Positions 45,303 to 55,157 are shown, counted from the first letter of the stretch. The stretch is 64,000 nt of DNA from Arenibacter troitsensis (GCF_900177645.1 NZ_FXAO01000007.1:310241-374240); one strand, 5' to 3'. Numbers and translations: made by a program. Notes: generated from the letters alone by a model not told the origin.

Positions 45303-46586
45303 TTAATTTTTTATTTCTATATTGATTTCAGCTGAAAGTTGACGGGCCAGCTTTTTCAAATAATCTGTAAAATAGGTTTCGTCCGCAAACCTTTCGTTAC
45401 TTAGCTCCCAGCCGGCAATGGCATAGTAGCTTGTAGGCTGGTTGTTACTTATTTTAAGTTTGGCCAAATAACTGTTGGAAAGATTACCAATTTTGGGGGC
45501 TTCCGTATGCCCTATAAATTTATCCTTGGGTACAATAAGTGCCATTCCCAGCCACCATTCCTTATCGTAGGTCTGCCGGTCATGAGTGTACAAAATCACA
45601 TATTTACTATTATCATCAAAAATGCCCAATTCTTTATCCGTATTAATGTTTACAAGACCAACCGCCAAATATTCGTCTCCCTTTAGGCCAGATACCGCAA
45701 CCTTATTTTTAAAGCCATACATCCCTGGCCAAATAGTAGTGGTTTCGTGGACCGAATAAGTCCTGTCATTGGGCATCCAATGGTCATATGTATAAGATAG
45801 CACAGATTTTACCGGTCCTTCTGCAACAATTTGAAACGATGTTTTTTCTACATTGTTTATAGAATCTTCTACGGTTACCCCCAATCTCATAAATTCATTC
45901 TCGGTCATAAGGGCATAGCCACCCAAGCCAACAGAATTGCCAACGGCAAGAATATCCCTGCCCCAATCTTCCATTACGTGATAGTTATCCACAACGGCAC
46001 CATTCGCGTCAAGGCCAACATCCTCGGGAGATATCCCTGAGGTCTTTTTTCCAAAAAGGTCTTTTGCATTTCTGCCGTCCAAATAATGCCTAAACCCCAC
46101 CTTGTCATTTTCCCAAGAAGGCCCATCCGTCTGGTATTGTTGGTAGCCTAGACTTTTGGGAAGTTCATTGGCCATCATGGTTTCACTTGTGGCAGGTTCT
46201 ACAGGGGTATCTGCAGAGGTCCTTTTGCCAAACCTTACACTGGTTCTCATTTTGTATAATGGTTTTTGGTCTGTCCATAAAAGCCTCACTTCCTTTGATT
46301 CTTTTGGGTTAAAATTGGTTACAAAAAAAAGCTCGTCCCACTGCCCATCATTGTCCGTATCATTTAGTTGGGACGGAAGGGTGTCCTTATTAAAAAGAAC
46401 CAGGGGATATAGGGCAAGGCCGTCTTTCGGTCTCAGTAATTTTTTATCTACGGAAATGGGCTTGTCTACAAGATCCACCTCTGATGTATTGGTCAATTCA
46501 ATTACTTGGCCCCTCTCCACATCCTTTTTACAGGATGTGAATGCAGTCAACAAAACAAATGATAGGGTATAAACTGATGTTTTCAT
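45303..46586 (-). CDS. DUF4861 lipoprotein, locus B copy 2
   Basis: A 427-residue lipoprotein (LLTAFTSC, Cys about 19) related to the copy at 32701-33714 but with about 90 more residues at its N-terminus (a beta-rich stretch starting VIELTNTSEVDLVDKPISVD and including DTDNDGQWDELFFV). The shared core has GPSWENDKVGFRHYLDGRNA, DWGRDILAVGNSVGLGGYA and YYAIAGWELSNERF. It is first in the DUF4861-GH105 pair and divergent from the GH106 gene, with a LacI-type operator between the two starts. The biochemical role of the family is not established to my knowledge. Confidence 0.82.
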   Translation of the reverse strand: MKTSVYTLSFVLLTAFTSCKKDVERGQVIELTNTSEVDLVDKPISVDKKLLRPKDGLALYPLVLFNKDTLPSQLNDTDNDGQWDELFFVTNFNPKESKEVRLLWTDQKPLYKMRTSVRFGKRTSADTPVEPATSETMMANELPKSLGYQQYQTDGPSWENDKVGFRHYLDGRNAKDLFGKKTSGISPEDVGLDANGAVVDNYHVMEDWGRDILAVGNSVGLGGYALMTENEFMRLGVTVEDSINNVEKTSFQIVAEGPVKSVLSYTYDHWMPNDRTYSVHETTTIWPGMYGFKNKVAVSGLKGDEYLAVGLVNINTDKELGIFDDNSKYVILYTHDRQTYDKEWWLGMALIVPKDKFIGHTEAPKIGNLSNSYLAKLKISNNQPTSYYAIAGWELSNERFADETYFTDYLKKLARQLSAEINIEIKN

Positions 46587-47125
46587 ATGGTTGTCTTTTT
46601 GTTATAAAAGTGCTGTTATAAGGTGGTCCCCATTATTTAAAATAGAGGACTGTTTAATTCATTATAAACATCCTAATGGTCCAACTCGGCAATTAATCTA
46701 AATTGGTTCCCATGGGAGGTAATGATATTCGATAATAGTCAAGTTTATTGTTAGCAGGGGAACTACCTTGAATGGAAAGAAAGACATAAAAAAAGAACGT
46801 AATATAGAGTTGTCAAAAAACTAAAGATAATGGATTGGTTATGTACCAGTATCCTGTACTATACTGTATCCTAAATGTAACTCAATTTAGCGCACAATCT
46901 CCATTTTCAATCCATTTTATTTTGAAGAATACAGGATGGGACAGGTTGCCAAATGGTAAATAAGTTGTTATTTTTAGTATTTAAAGCGAATTATAAATCC
47001 TAAATCCCGGCACCAAGGTAATCGATTACAACCTAAAGTTGTGACTAGTAGGGGATTTTTGGGCAAATAAAGTTAAAAAAGGGCTTAAGTTAAATGATAG
47101 TATTACCTTAAGCTTAAAATGTGAA
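46587..47125. other. Divergent promoter region between DUF4861 and GH106 genes
   Basis: About 540 bp of AT-rich DNA holding the operator at 47018-47029. No other gene, RNA or repeat was recognised. Confidence 0.5.
47018..47029 (+). promoter_or_regulatory. LacI-type operator upstream of the GH106 gene
   Basis: GTAATCGATTAC, a perfect 12-bp palindrome 96 bp before the GH106 start, in the region shared with the divergent DUF4861 gene. Confidence 0.75.
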
Positions 47126-49879
47126 TTGAAAAGATATTTACTAGTGAATAATGTATTAACTAAAAATATTGGATTAACCCTTCTTTTATTTTACATCGCT
47201 ACGGTCTTTGTCAGTGCTCAGGAAAGCAACGTCTTATTTCCCGAGAAAACAAATAAGACCCAACCATGGACGCGTTGGTGGTGGATGGGTAGTGCAGTGG
47301 ATACTTTAAATTTAAAACAGAATTTGATTCACTTGCACAAGGTGGGGATTGGAGGTGTGGAAATTGCACCTATATATGGGGTGAAAGGGGAAGAAAACAA
47401 TTTTTTGGATCATTTGTCCCCTAAATGGATGCAAATGCTCGATTATACTATTAGGACAGCGGATAGTTTGGGCATGCAGGTGGACTTAACACTGGGAACA
47501 GGATGGCCCTATGGTGGTCCACAGGTAACTCAGGAATTTGCGGCCACAAAATTAATAACGCAAACCTATGAGGTACCTAAGGGGGAGAAATTTTCGAGGC
47601 ATATCCTTGTCATGGATGATAAAGAAAAACAAACTGCCCATTTACAATATTTGTTGGCCTATGGAAACAAGGGCACATATATTGACTTGACACCACAACT
47701 TAGTGGGAACTGGATAGATTGGAAGGCACAAAAGGAAGATTTCACTGTTTATGCAGTATTTGTTGGTAAAACCGGACAAAAAGTAAAGCGGGCCGCTCCA
47801 GGTGGAAGTGGTTTTACCCTCGATCATTATTCCACCCACGCACTAAATGCATATGTACAACCTTTTAATAAAGCATTATCTGGTTTTGAAGGTAGAATTC
47901 GCTCCGTTTTTAATGATAGTTATGAAGTTTATGGAACCGATTTCACACCTAATTTTTTTAAGGCATTTGAAAAGTATCGCGGGTATGACCTGAAACCCTT
48001 TCTACCGTTATTATTGAGTAAGGATAATAATGAGGAAGGCAATAGGGTTAAAAGTGATTACCGGGAAACCTTGTCCGACTTATTATTGCTGGATTTTGAT
48101 CATCCATGGACGGATTGGGCCCACGGCAAAGGTTTTAAATCACGACTACAAGCACATGGTTCACCAGGGAATTTGATTGATCTATACGCTTCCGCGGATA
48201 TTCCCGAGTGTGAAACATTTGGTTCTATGCCTTATGAAATTCCAGGGTTTCGTAGGGAAAAAGAAGATATTCGAGAAGGTGATGCAGATCCCGTAATGTT
48301 AAAATTCTCATCCTCGTCAGCGCATATTGCAGGTAAACCTCTAACATCATCGGAAACTTTTACTTGGTTGCGGGATCATTTTAAGACGGCCCTTTCCCAA
48401 TGTAAACCCGAAGTTGAGGATCTTTTTTTGAGCGGGGTAAATCATGTTTTTTTACATGGCACTACCTATTCCCCCAATCGCGCCCCCTGGCCGGGATGGA
48501 AATTCTATGCTTCGGTAAATTTTAACCCCAATCTTACTTTAGGAGCGGACGCAGCACAATTATTTTCCTATATTACCAATTGTCAATCTTATTTACAAGC
48601 TGGCAAACCGGATAACGAAACTTTACTCTATTGGCCGGTACACGATGTGTGGAACAGCTACTTGGACGGTGCACTCTTTTTTCAGTTTAAAATACATTCC
48701 TTGGAGGAATGGCTTCACAATCAGCCGTTTTATGAAACGACTAGAAGTCTAATGCAAAAAGGATACGGCGTAGACTTTGTTTCGGATAATTTTATAGAAA
48801 GGGCAACCTTTGCAAATGGTGAAATACAATTGCCAGGAGGAAGTTATAAAAGTATGATCGTACCTAGTTGTAAGTATTTGCCATTGGGTACCTTAAAAAA
48901 ATTGATATCACTAAAAAAACAGGGTGCAAATATCATTTTTCAAAATCTCCCAGAAACCGTACCAGGGTTTAAGGACTATAAATTGCAACATAGTAAAATG
49001 CAGCAATTGCTATTGGATAATAAATCACTGGTTAATCCGTCGGAAAATATATTCATCGATTTGGAAAATGCACAGGTTGAGCCAGAGCTATTGGTTGAAA
49101 CTGGTTTAAAATATTTACGAAGGGACCATGATGGCAATAAAATTTATTATCTAGTAAATCATACTTCGAAAAGTGTGGATCAATTTATTCCAATAAATGG
49201 TAGTTACAAGGAGGTGGAAATATTTGACCCCAATACGGATAAAGTTGGGAGGGCCAAAATTGTAAATAAAGGAGATAATACACTGGTTAAAGTCCAGATT
49301 CAAGCAGGAGAAACATTATTTTTAATAACAGCTGAAAATTCAAGCAATAAGGACTGGGAATATTTTGAAGTCAAAGGCGAATCCCATGAGATCAAAGGGG
49401 ATTGGAAAATATCTTTTTTACGGGGCGGGCCAAGTATACCTGAAAATATTACCATTTCAAAATTGGAATCTTGGACAGCCTTGAGCAAAGCAGCTGGGGA
49501 ATTTTCCGGTACTGCCAAGTATGAATTGGAATTTCAGAATTCAGATACTAAAACAGGGGCCTGGTTGTTAAAATTGGGAGATGTAAGGGAAAGTGCAAAA
49601 GTGTGGGTAAACGAAGTCTTTGTAGGAACCTTATGGTCCAACCCTTTTCAAATTACTATTGGATCCCTAAAAAAAGGGAATAACAAAATATCCCTCGAGG
49701 TTACAAACCTGTCCGCCAACAGGATTCGGGCAAAGGAATTAAGAGGGGAAGAATGGAAAATTTTCCACGAAATAAACATGGTGGACAAAGACTACAAAAA
49801 GTTTGACGCAACGTTATGGGAGCCCATGCCCTCCGGCATTTTAGGGCCTGTTACCTTAACTCCATTGGAATTGAATTAA
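47126..49879 (+). CDS. Glycoside hydrolase family 106-like (alpha-L-rhamnosidase), TTG start
   Basis: A 917-residue enzyme resembling GH106 rhamnosidases of rhamnogalacturonan degradation. Signal peptide MKRYLLVNNVLTKNIGLTLL ... FVSAQ from a TTG at 47126 (an ATG at 47119 runs straight into a stop; a GTG at 47144 is an alternative start). N-terminal landmarks TRWWWMGSAVDTLNLKQNLI and GGVEIAPIYGVKGEENNF, then LTLGTGWPYGGPQVTQ, the barrel with VYGTDFTPNFFKAFEKYRGY, DIPECETFGSMPYEIPGF, LTSSETFTWLRDHF and GVNHVFLHGTTYSPNRAPWP, and a C-terminal galactose-binding-like domain (WLLKLGDVRESAKVWVNEVF). It is followed after 11 bp by GH105 and an esterase, forming a side-chain-removal unit. Confidence 0.88.
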   Translation: MKRYLLVNNVLTKNIGLTLLLFYIATVFVSAQESNVLFPEKTNKTQPWTRWWWMGSAVDTLNLKQNLIHLHKVGIGGVEIAPIYGVKGEENNFLDHLSPKWMQMLDYTIRTADSLGMQVDLTLGTGWPYGGPQVTQEFAATKLITQTYEVPKGEKFSRHILVMDDKEKQTAHLQYLLAYGNKGTYIDLTPQLSGNWIDWKAQKEDFTVYAVFVGKTGQKVKRAAPGGSGFTLDHYSTHALNAYVQPFNKALSGFEGRIRSVFNDSYEVYGTDFTPNFFKAFEKYRGYDLKPFLPLLLSKDNNEEGNRVKSDYRETLSDLLLLDFDHPWTDWAHGKGFKSRLQAHGSPGNLIDLYASADIPECETFGSMPYEIPGFRREKEDIREGDADPVMLKFSSSSAHIAGKPLTSSETFTWLRDHFKTALSQCKPEVEDLFLSGVNHVFLHGTTYSPNRAPWPGWKFYASVNFNPNLTLGADAAQLFSYITNCQSYLQAGKPDNETLLYWPVHDVWNSYLDGALFFQFKIHSLEEWLHNQPFYETTRSLMQKGYGVDFVSDNFIERATFANGEIQLPGGSYKSMIVPSCKYLPLGTLKKLISLKKQGANIIFQNLPETVPGFKDYKLQHSKMQQLLLDNKSLVNPSENIFIDLENAQVEPELLVETGLKYLRRDHDGNKIYYLVNHTSKSVDQFIPINGSYKEVEIFDPNTDKVGRAKIVNKGDNTLVKVQIQAGETLFLITAENSSNKDWEYFEVKGESHEIKGDWKISFLRGGPSIPENITISKLESWTALSKAAGEFSGTAKYELEFQNSDTKTGAWLLKLGDVRESAKVWVNEVFVGTLWSNPFQITIGSLKKGNNKISLEVTNLSANRIRAKELRGEEWKIFHEINMVDKDYKKFDATLWEPMPSGILGPVTLTPLELN

Positions 49880-49890
49880 AAAATGAAATT

Positions 49891-51015
49891 ATGAAAAACC
49901 AACTCTTGTTTTTATGCATTACGGCTATTTCTATGCAATCAATATTTGCCCAAATTACCGATAAGTCCAAGGTATTGGAGCAAATGCAACTGGCCAATGA
50001 ATATTTTATGAACAAATGGCCAGATGTGGGCAAAACGATCATTACCAACAGGGAACGGCCGAGCAATATTTGGACTCGGGGAGTATATTATGAAGGCCTA
50101 ATGGCATTACATGAAATTTACCCTAAGGAAGCGTATTATAATTATGCCTTGGATTGGGCGGAATTTCACGAGTGGGGTTTTAGAAATGGCAATGCCAATC
50201 GCAACGCAGATGATTACTGCGCCGCCCAGACCTATATAGATCTTTATAATTTGGAGCCGGACCCCAAAAAATTAAAGAATACCAAGGCCTGTATCAATAT
50301 GCTGCTGAATACCCCGCAATTGGATGATTGGTCTTGGATAGATGCTATTCAAATGGGAATGCCCGTATTTGCTAAATTGGGCGTTTTGGAGAAGGACAAT
50401 CGCTATTATGAGAAAATGCACGGGATGTATATGTATACGCGTAATAAACATGGCGATAATGGGTTATTTAACCCTAAAGATGGATTATGGTGGCGCGATG
50501 CCGATTTTGATCCACCATACACTGAACCCAATGGAGAGGATACCTACTGGAGTCGCGGAAACGGATGGGTAATTGCTGCCTTGGCAAAAGTTTTGAGTAT
50601 TATCCCCGAAAATGCTCCCCATAGAGATCAGTATATTAAGGACCTTAAATCCATGGCGGAAGCCTTGGTTCCCATCCAGAGAAAAGACGGCTTTTGGAAT
50701 GTTAGTTTGCACGACCCCAAGCATTATGGGGGAAAGGAACTATCGGGCACCGCCCTGTTTATTTATGGGATGGCCTATGGGGTGAACAATGGAATTTTAG
50801 ATAAAGAGACCTACCTCCCTATAATAGAAAAGGGTTGGGTTGCCATGACCACGGAAGGCTTGCATGCCAATGGATTTTTGGGGTATTTGCAATCTACGGG
50901 TAAAGAACCAAAAGATGGTCAGCCCTTATCCTATGATAAAGTCCCAGATTTTGAGGACTTTGGACTAGGTTGTTTTTTGTTGGCAGGAAGCGAAATTTAT
51001 AAAATGAAGATATGA
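49891..51015 (+). CDS. GH105 unsaturated rhamnogalacturonyl hydrolase, secreted
   Basis: An enzyme of 374 residues from the ATG at 49891; the in-frame upstream start at 49816 is rejected because it overlaps the GH106 gene and hides the signal peptide (MKNQLLFLCITAISMQSIFA, then Q). Landmarks: WTRGVYYEGLMALHEIYPKE, NADDYCAAQTYIDLYNL, WSWIDAIQMGMPVFAKLGVL, TYWSRGNGWVIAALAKVLSI, DGFWNVSLHDPKHYGGKELS and FEDFGLGCFLLAGSEIYKM. This is the compact YteR-like type. It overlaps the following esterase by 4 bp (ATGA). Confidence 0.92.
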   Translation: MKNQLLFLCITAISMQSIFAQITDKSKVLEQMQLANEYFMNKWPDVGKTIITNRERPSNIWTRGVYYEGLMALHEIYPKEAYYNYALDWAEFHEWGFRNGNANRNADDYCAAQTYIDLYNLEPDPKKLKNTKACINMLLNTPQLDDWSWIDAIQMGMPVFAKLGVLEKDNRYYEKMHGMYMYTRNKHGDNGLFNPKDGLWWRDADFDPPYTEPNGEDTYWSRGNGWVIAALAKVLSIIPENAPHRDQYIKDLKSMAEALVPIQRKDGFWNVSLHDPKHYGGKELSGTALFIYGMAYGVNNGILDKETYLPIIEKGWVAMTTEGLHANGFLGYLQSTGKEPKDGQPLSYDKVPDFEDFGLGCFLLAGSEIYKMKI

Positions 51016-51956
51016 TTCCGATAAGTGGAGTAAAATTATTTACCTATTTAACAATTTTATGGTTTACTTTTTATGGAGAGGTAACATTATATGCTCAGGA
51101 AGTTCTACCCGTTTGGCCGAATGGGGTACCTAATTCAATTCAGAATAAGGAGTATAAAGAGATAGTTACTTCTGGTGATGCCAAGGAGGTTAGTGGAATT
51201 AGTAAAGTTTCCACACCTACTTTGACGGCCTATTTGGTAGATGGAAATGAATCCAGTGGAGTTGCCGTGGTTATTTGCCCAGGAGGGGGTTATTCGCATT
51301 TGGCCATCAACAAGGAAGGTTACAAGGTAGCTAAATGGTTTAATAGTATAGGGGTTTCGGCATTCGTTTTAAAATATCGATTGCCCAATGATTTGATTAT
51401 GAAAGATAAATCTATAGGGCCTTTACAAGATGCACAGGAAGCCATTAGGTTGGTAAGGCGCAATGCCGTTAAATGGAAGCTAGATCCCAACAAAATAGGA
51501 ATTATGGGCTTTTCAGCTGGCGGTCATCTTGCTTCCACGCTTTCCACCCATTACAATGAAAAAGTGTATGATTCCCAACCCCTAAGTGCCCGCCCGGATT
51601 TTTCCATTTTGATCTATCCGGTAATATCCATGGAGGATGGCATTACACACAATGGTTCCAGAAAAAATTTGTTGGGAGAAAATGTAAGTGCTGACTTGTT
51701 AGATACATATTCCAATGAAAAGCAAATAGATGCCAGGACACCTCCAACTTTTCTAGTACATGCTCTTGATGATAAGGCCGTTCCTGTGGAAAATAGTATT
51801 AATTACTTGCTTAAACTTAAAGGGAATAATGTTCCTGCAGAGTTACATATTTATGAAAATGGAGGGCATGGTTTTGGATTGGGCAGGGAAGGTACCAATC
51901 AGTATTGGCCAGAATCCTTGAAACATTGGTTGATAAACAATAATATGGCCAAGTAA
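51012..51956 (+). CDS. Secreted alpha/beta-hydrolase, acetyl-esterase type
   Basis: A 314-residue esterase with a signal peptide (LFTYLTILWFTFYGEVTLYA, then Q). Motifs: VVICPGGGYSHLAINKEGYK (oxyanion region, about 90-110), GIMGFSAGGHLASTLSTHYN (Ser nucleophile about 171), the Asp in FLVHALDDKAVPVENS and His in ENGGHGFGLG near the end. This pattern matches the bifunctional acetyl/feruloyl esterase group acting on plant polysaccharides. It is coupled to the GH105 gene by a 4-bp overlap and is followed by the convergent CE12 gene. Confidence 0.9.
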   Translation: MIPISGVKLFTYLTILWFTFYGEVTLYAQEVLPVWPNGVPNSIQNKEYKEIVTSGDAKEVSGISKVSTPTLTAYLVDGNESSGVAVVICPGGGYSHLAINKEGYKVAKWFNSIGVSAFVLKYRLPNDLIMKDKSIGPLQDAQEAIRLVRRNAVKWKLDPNKIGIMGFSAGGHLASTLSTHYNEKVYDSQPLSARPDFSILIYPVISMEDGITHNGSRKNLLGENVSADLLDTYSNEKQIDARTPPTFLVHALDDKAVPVENSINYLLKLKGNNVPAELHIYENGGHGFGLGREGTNQYWPESLKHWLINNNMAK

Positions 51957-51999
51957 GGGAAGGTGTTAAATATTCTAGCCCATTCTTACTTGTATTCGT

Positions 52000-52785
52000 T
52001 TAGAATTTTATTTGTTGCTTTTCCATTTCATCAAGGGCTAGTTGGGCAACCAAGGTTGCTCCAGTTACGGATAGATGGGTATTGTCCTCAACACCGGTTG
52101 GCCTATAGGCATTTTCTCCTGGGGCAAAATGAAGATGGAGTTTTTTGGATCCTTCAACACCATAAGATATTTCCAATTGTTCCGTTAACAATTGTAAGTC
52201 TATAAATGGCACTAATAAATCCTTTGCCACCATTCTGGTCACCAAAGGATATGCTCCATGGGTGTCCACCAAAACCCCCTGTTCGTTAAAATTTCTCCTT
52301 GTTATGGAAGTGAAAAGAATAGGGAAGGCCCCTTTACTTCTGGTTTCGTTAACAAAACGTTCAAGGTTATAACGGTATTGGGTAAATGGGTTGGTATACC
52401 GTGTTGAATCTTGGGACTTTTGGTCATTATGGCCAAATTGGATAAAAACATAGTCTTTGGGATGTAAGGAATCCAATACTTTTTGCCATCGGCCTTCCTG
52501 AATAAAACTTCGACTGCTTCTGCCGTTTACGGCGTGGTTTTTAACAACCACCGCATTGGTTAATAACTTAGGAAGCATCTGTCCCCAACCACGTTCCGGA
52601 TTATGCTCTGGGTCTGGCTTGTCTGCCATAGTAGAATCACCAATTAGATAGAGGCATGTTTTCTTTTGGGACAGACCTATTGAATCGGAGGTCTGGAAAT
52701 TACCAATGGTATGGTTTTGGCTATTGTTCTGACCGCTTACCGTAGATGAAAAAACAAATAGAATGAAAAGAAGGATGTTTTTCAT
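52000..52785 (-). CDS. Rhamnogalacturonan acetylesterase (CE12, SGNH type)
   Basis: A 261-residue esterase with signal peptide (MKNILLFILFVFSSTVSGQ). The SGNH blocks are complete: LIGDSTMADKP (nucleophile Ser about 51), GRSSRSFIQEGRW (Gly block), IQFGHNDQKSQDS (Asn block) and the C-terminal DNTHLSVTGATLVA (Asp/His). The blocks and spacing match rhamnogalacturonan acetylesterases, which deacetylate the RG-I backbone. It follows the pectinesterase gene by 8 bp in the same direction, so the two act as a de-esterification pair. Confidence 0.92.
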   Translation of the reverse strand: MKNILLFILFVFSSTVSGQNNSQNHTIGNFQTSDSIGLSQKKTCLYLIGDSTMADKPDPEHNPERGWGQMLPKLLTNAVVVKNHAVNGRSSRSFIQEGRWQKVLDSLHPKDYVFIQFGHNDQKSQDSTRYTNPFTQYRYNLERFVNETRSKGAFPILFTSITRRNFNEQGVLVDTHGAYPLVTRMVAKDLLVPFIDLQLLTEQLEISYGVEGSKKLHLHFAPGENAYRPTGVEDNTHLSVTGATLVAQLALDEMEKQQIKF

Positions 52786-52793
52786 ATTTAAGT

Positions 52794-53813
52794 TTATTGA
52801 GCTTTAAATTGTAGATACCAATCCGTGTGTTGGCCATGGCCCTTTCCTCCCAAGATTTTTTTTGAGGTGTATTTTTTAGCCTGTTTTTTTGTTAATTGGT
52901 GGCTCCATGAAACCCTCTGGGATGGCTTGTATCCCGGTCCAATACAGTTGTACTCGGCATAGAAAGATTGTTTTTCAGCTTCTTTGTTGGACCAATTGTC
53001 CCATCCAAGGGGAAGAATATGTGCACCCATGGAACAATTAATAAAAACTGTTTTGGCGTGGGTTCTCCATGGTCTTCCTAAATAGACTTCTGTGGCATGA
53101 GTATCGGCAGTAAGCCTGCAACTAATGAAAACATACCCGAAGTCTACCCCTTTTGGCGTGGATGCAGCGGTAATAAAGGAATTGGATTTACTATGTACGG
53201 TACAATTTTCAAAAACAGCAGTGGCATTGCCAAAAATAAAATCTGTGGTCCCCGAGATAAAGCAATTTATGTAATACTGTTGAAAGCCTTCACCAGAGGT
53301 ATACAGTGTATCTTGATTTCCCAATATCCTACAGGTATCCACAAGGGCCCTGTCAGCATTAACAGCAAGGGCAACTGCTTGCCCAACGGCCCCTGCCGTA
53401 TTTTGGATGGTGAGGTTGGTGGCATAAAAATCATTGCCCTCCACAAGAAGGGTAGGGGTGTGAAAAGTGCTGTTCCTACCCAGATCAATCTTGTCAAAAT
53501 AGTCGTCATAGGTAATTATGGTACTGGCTATATCCTGCCCGATCAGCGATATTTTTGGATTCCATGAATAAACATGTACCTTCTCATAGTACACCCCACT
53601 CTTTATATGGATGACTACCCTTTGGTCTGGATAGGCTTTGGCAGAATTAATGGCTTCCTGAATTGTAGTAAAATCTCCACTACCATCCTTGGCAACAGTT
53701 ATGTTGAAGCCCTTATTGGATATAGAACCATTTTTTGATTTATTTTGAGCAGTAAGGGTTGACGCCACAAAAAACGTCAGGAGGAGCAGTGTGATTGAAA
53801 ACGGTCTTTGCAT
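52794..53813 (-). CDS. Pectinesterase (CE8)
   Basis: A 339-residue beta-helix enzyme that removes methyl esters from homogalacturonan. Signal peptide MQRPFSITLLLLTFFVASTL, then TAQ. CE8 motifs in order: VAKDGSGDFTTIQEAINSAK (about 40), the Gln region TIQNTAGAVGQAVALAVNAD (about 137), LGNQDTLY (first catalytic Asp about 165), SGTTDFIFGNATAVFENC (second Asp about 187) and LGRPWR (Arg about 255). It is first in the CE8-CE12 pair; a LacI-type palindrome lies 60 bp upstream of its ATG. The lacI gene is divergent from it. Confidence 0.95.
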   Translation of the reverse strand: MQRPFSITLLLLTFFVASTLTAQNKSKNGSISNKGFNITVAKDGSGDFTTIQEAINSAKAYPDQRVVIHIKSGVYYEKVHVYSWNPKISLIGQDIASTIITYDDYFDKIDLGRNSTFHTPTLLVEGNDFYATNLTIQNTAGAVGQAVALAVNADRALVDTCRILGNQDTLYTSGEGFQQYYINCFISGTTDFIFGNATAVFENCTVHSKSNSFITAASTPKGVDFGYVFISCRLTADTHATEVYLGRPWRTHAKTVFINCSMGAHILPLGWDNWSNKEAEKQSFYAEYNCIGPGYKPSQRVSWSHQLTKKQAKKYTSKKILGGKGHGQHTDWYLQFKAQ

Positions 53814-53873
53814 GATGCCTCTGTTGGTAAGGTAGGTGTTAAGTCCTATTGGTTGTGGAATTTAAAACCTAAT

Positions 53874-53887
53874 TGTAATCGATTACA
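53874..53887 (-). promoter_or_regulatory. LacI-type operator upstream of the pectinesterase gene
   Basis: TGTAATCGATTACA, a perfect 14-bp palindrome 60 bp before the CE8 ATG, in the intergenic region shared with the divergent lacI-type gene, which might also be autoregulated by it. Confidence 0.8.
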
Positions 53888-54128
53888 TGAATATAGATAA
53901 AATATTATATCTTGTCAAGATTATTTTTCAAAACAGGGATCGATTGGAGGCTTTAATGCGGTTATAGGTGAAGAATATACCATGTATTGATCCTATATTT
54001 GAAATGTGTTGTTTATATCCTTTAATTTTGCGCCTATTTTTAAACTGGATTCTGTTTTAAAAGCGCATGCAGTTATTAATTTTTAGTAAACAACATCGGT
54101 ATTGTTATAATAAACAAGTAGATATTTC

Positions 54129-55157
54129 ATGAAAAAGAAAACGACCATATATGACATAGCAGCAAAACTAGGTCTCACTGCTGCAACCGTCTCTAGGGCC
54201 CTAAACAACAATACCAAAATAAGTTTTAATACGCGGAAGCTGGTTCTGGAGACTGCCTTGGAAATGAATTATGAACAAAATAAGCTGGCTTTGGCCCTAA
54301 AAAGTGGCAAGAGTTATAATGTAGGGGTTATTGTTCCAAGAATAGATAGTAATTTCTTTTCTTCGGTGATACGTGGTATTGAAGAAGAATTGTATCCCAA
54401 GGGTTACCATGTAATAATCTGTCAGACCCATAACCAGGAAAATATAGAAAACGAAAAAATAAACTCGCTCGTAAATGTACAAGTTGATGGTATATTAATG
54501 TCTATTTCCAATGCCAATCTGGAGGCGAACAAGGGGTTAAATAAACTTTTAAAAAATAAAAAGACGCCATTGGTCTTTTTTGATAGGAAGAAGGATATTA
54601 AGGGGATCAGTTCTGTAACCATAGATGATTTTAAAGGGGGTTACGACGCAACCAAACATTTGTTGGACCAGGGTTGCAAGCGCATAGCACATTTGTCCAA
54701 CGATAGGAATTTTGAAATATTTAGAAATAGGTATTTAGGTTACAGACAAGCCTTGTTGGATAATGGAATTGAATTTGATGAAAGCTTGGTCATTGAAACA
54801 CAGAGTAACGTGCAGGATGGCAGAAGGGCAGCAAGGTTACTTTTGGACATGGAAGCACCCCCGGATGCTATTTTTTCTTCAAGCGATTTTGCTGCCTTGG
54901 GAGCTATTCAGGAAATAAAGGAAAGTGGATTTAATATTCCAGAGGATATGTGCGTTGTAGGTTTTTCCAATGAACCTTTCACTAGATTTATGGAGCTCAC
55001 GACCATAAGTACGGTAGATCAATTTCCGCTTGATATGGGAAGAAAGGCTGCCCAAGTTTTTTTGGAAGAAGTGGGCCATACAGAAGATGTCAAAACAACA
55101 CAGAATATAGTGCTTACCCCGGAGTTGATTGTTAGGAGATCATCTTCAAAAAAATAG
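54129..55157 (+). CDS. LacI-family transcriptional regulator of locus B
   Basis: A 342-residue regulator. The helix-turn-helix (about 4-25, TIYDIAAKLGLTAATVSRAL) is followed by the hinge helix region (NKLALALKSGKSYNVGVIVP, about 52-72) and a periplasmic-binding-protein-like effector domain (about 60-340, with DGILMSISNANLEANK, GGYDATKHLLDQGCKRIAHL, PPDAIFSSSDFAALGAIQEI and TISTVDQFPLDMGRKAAQVF). It is the only LacI-type regulator in the window and lies in the middle of the genes carrying the AATCGATT palindromes, so it is the likely binder. An inducer such as a uronate or pathway intermediate is plausible but cannot be read from sequence. Confidence 0.92.
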   Translation: MKKKTTIYDIAAKLGLTAATVSRALNNNTKISFNTRKLVLETALEMNYEQNKLALALKSGKSYNVGVIVPRIDSNFFSSVIRGIEEELYPKGYHVIICQTHNQENIENEKINSLVNVQVDGILMSISNANLEANKGLNKLLKNKKTPLVFFDRKKDIKGISSVTIDDFKGGYDATKHLLDQGCKRIAHLSNDRNFEIFRNRYLGYRQALLDNGIEFDESLVIETQSNVQDGRRAARLLLDMEAPPDAIFSSSDFAALGAIQEIKESGFNIPEDMCVVGFSNEPFTRFMELTTISTVDQFPLDMGRKAAQVFLEEVGHTEDVKTTQNIVLTPELIVRRSSSKK

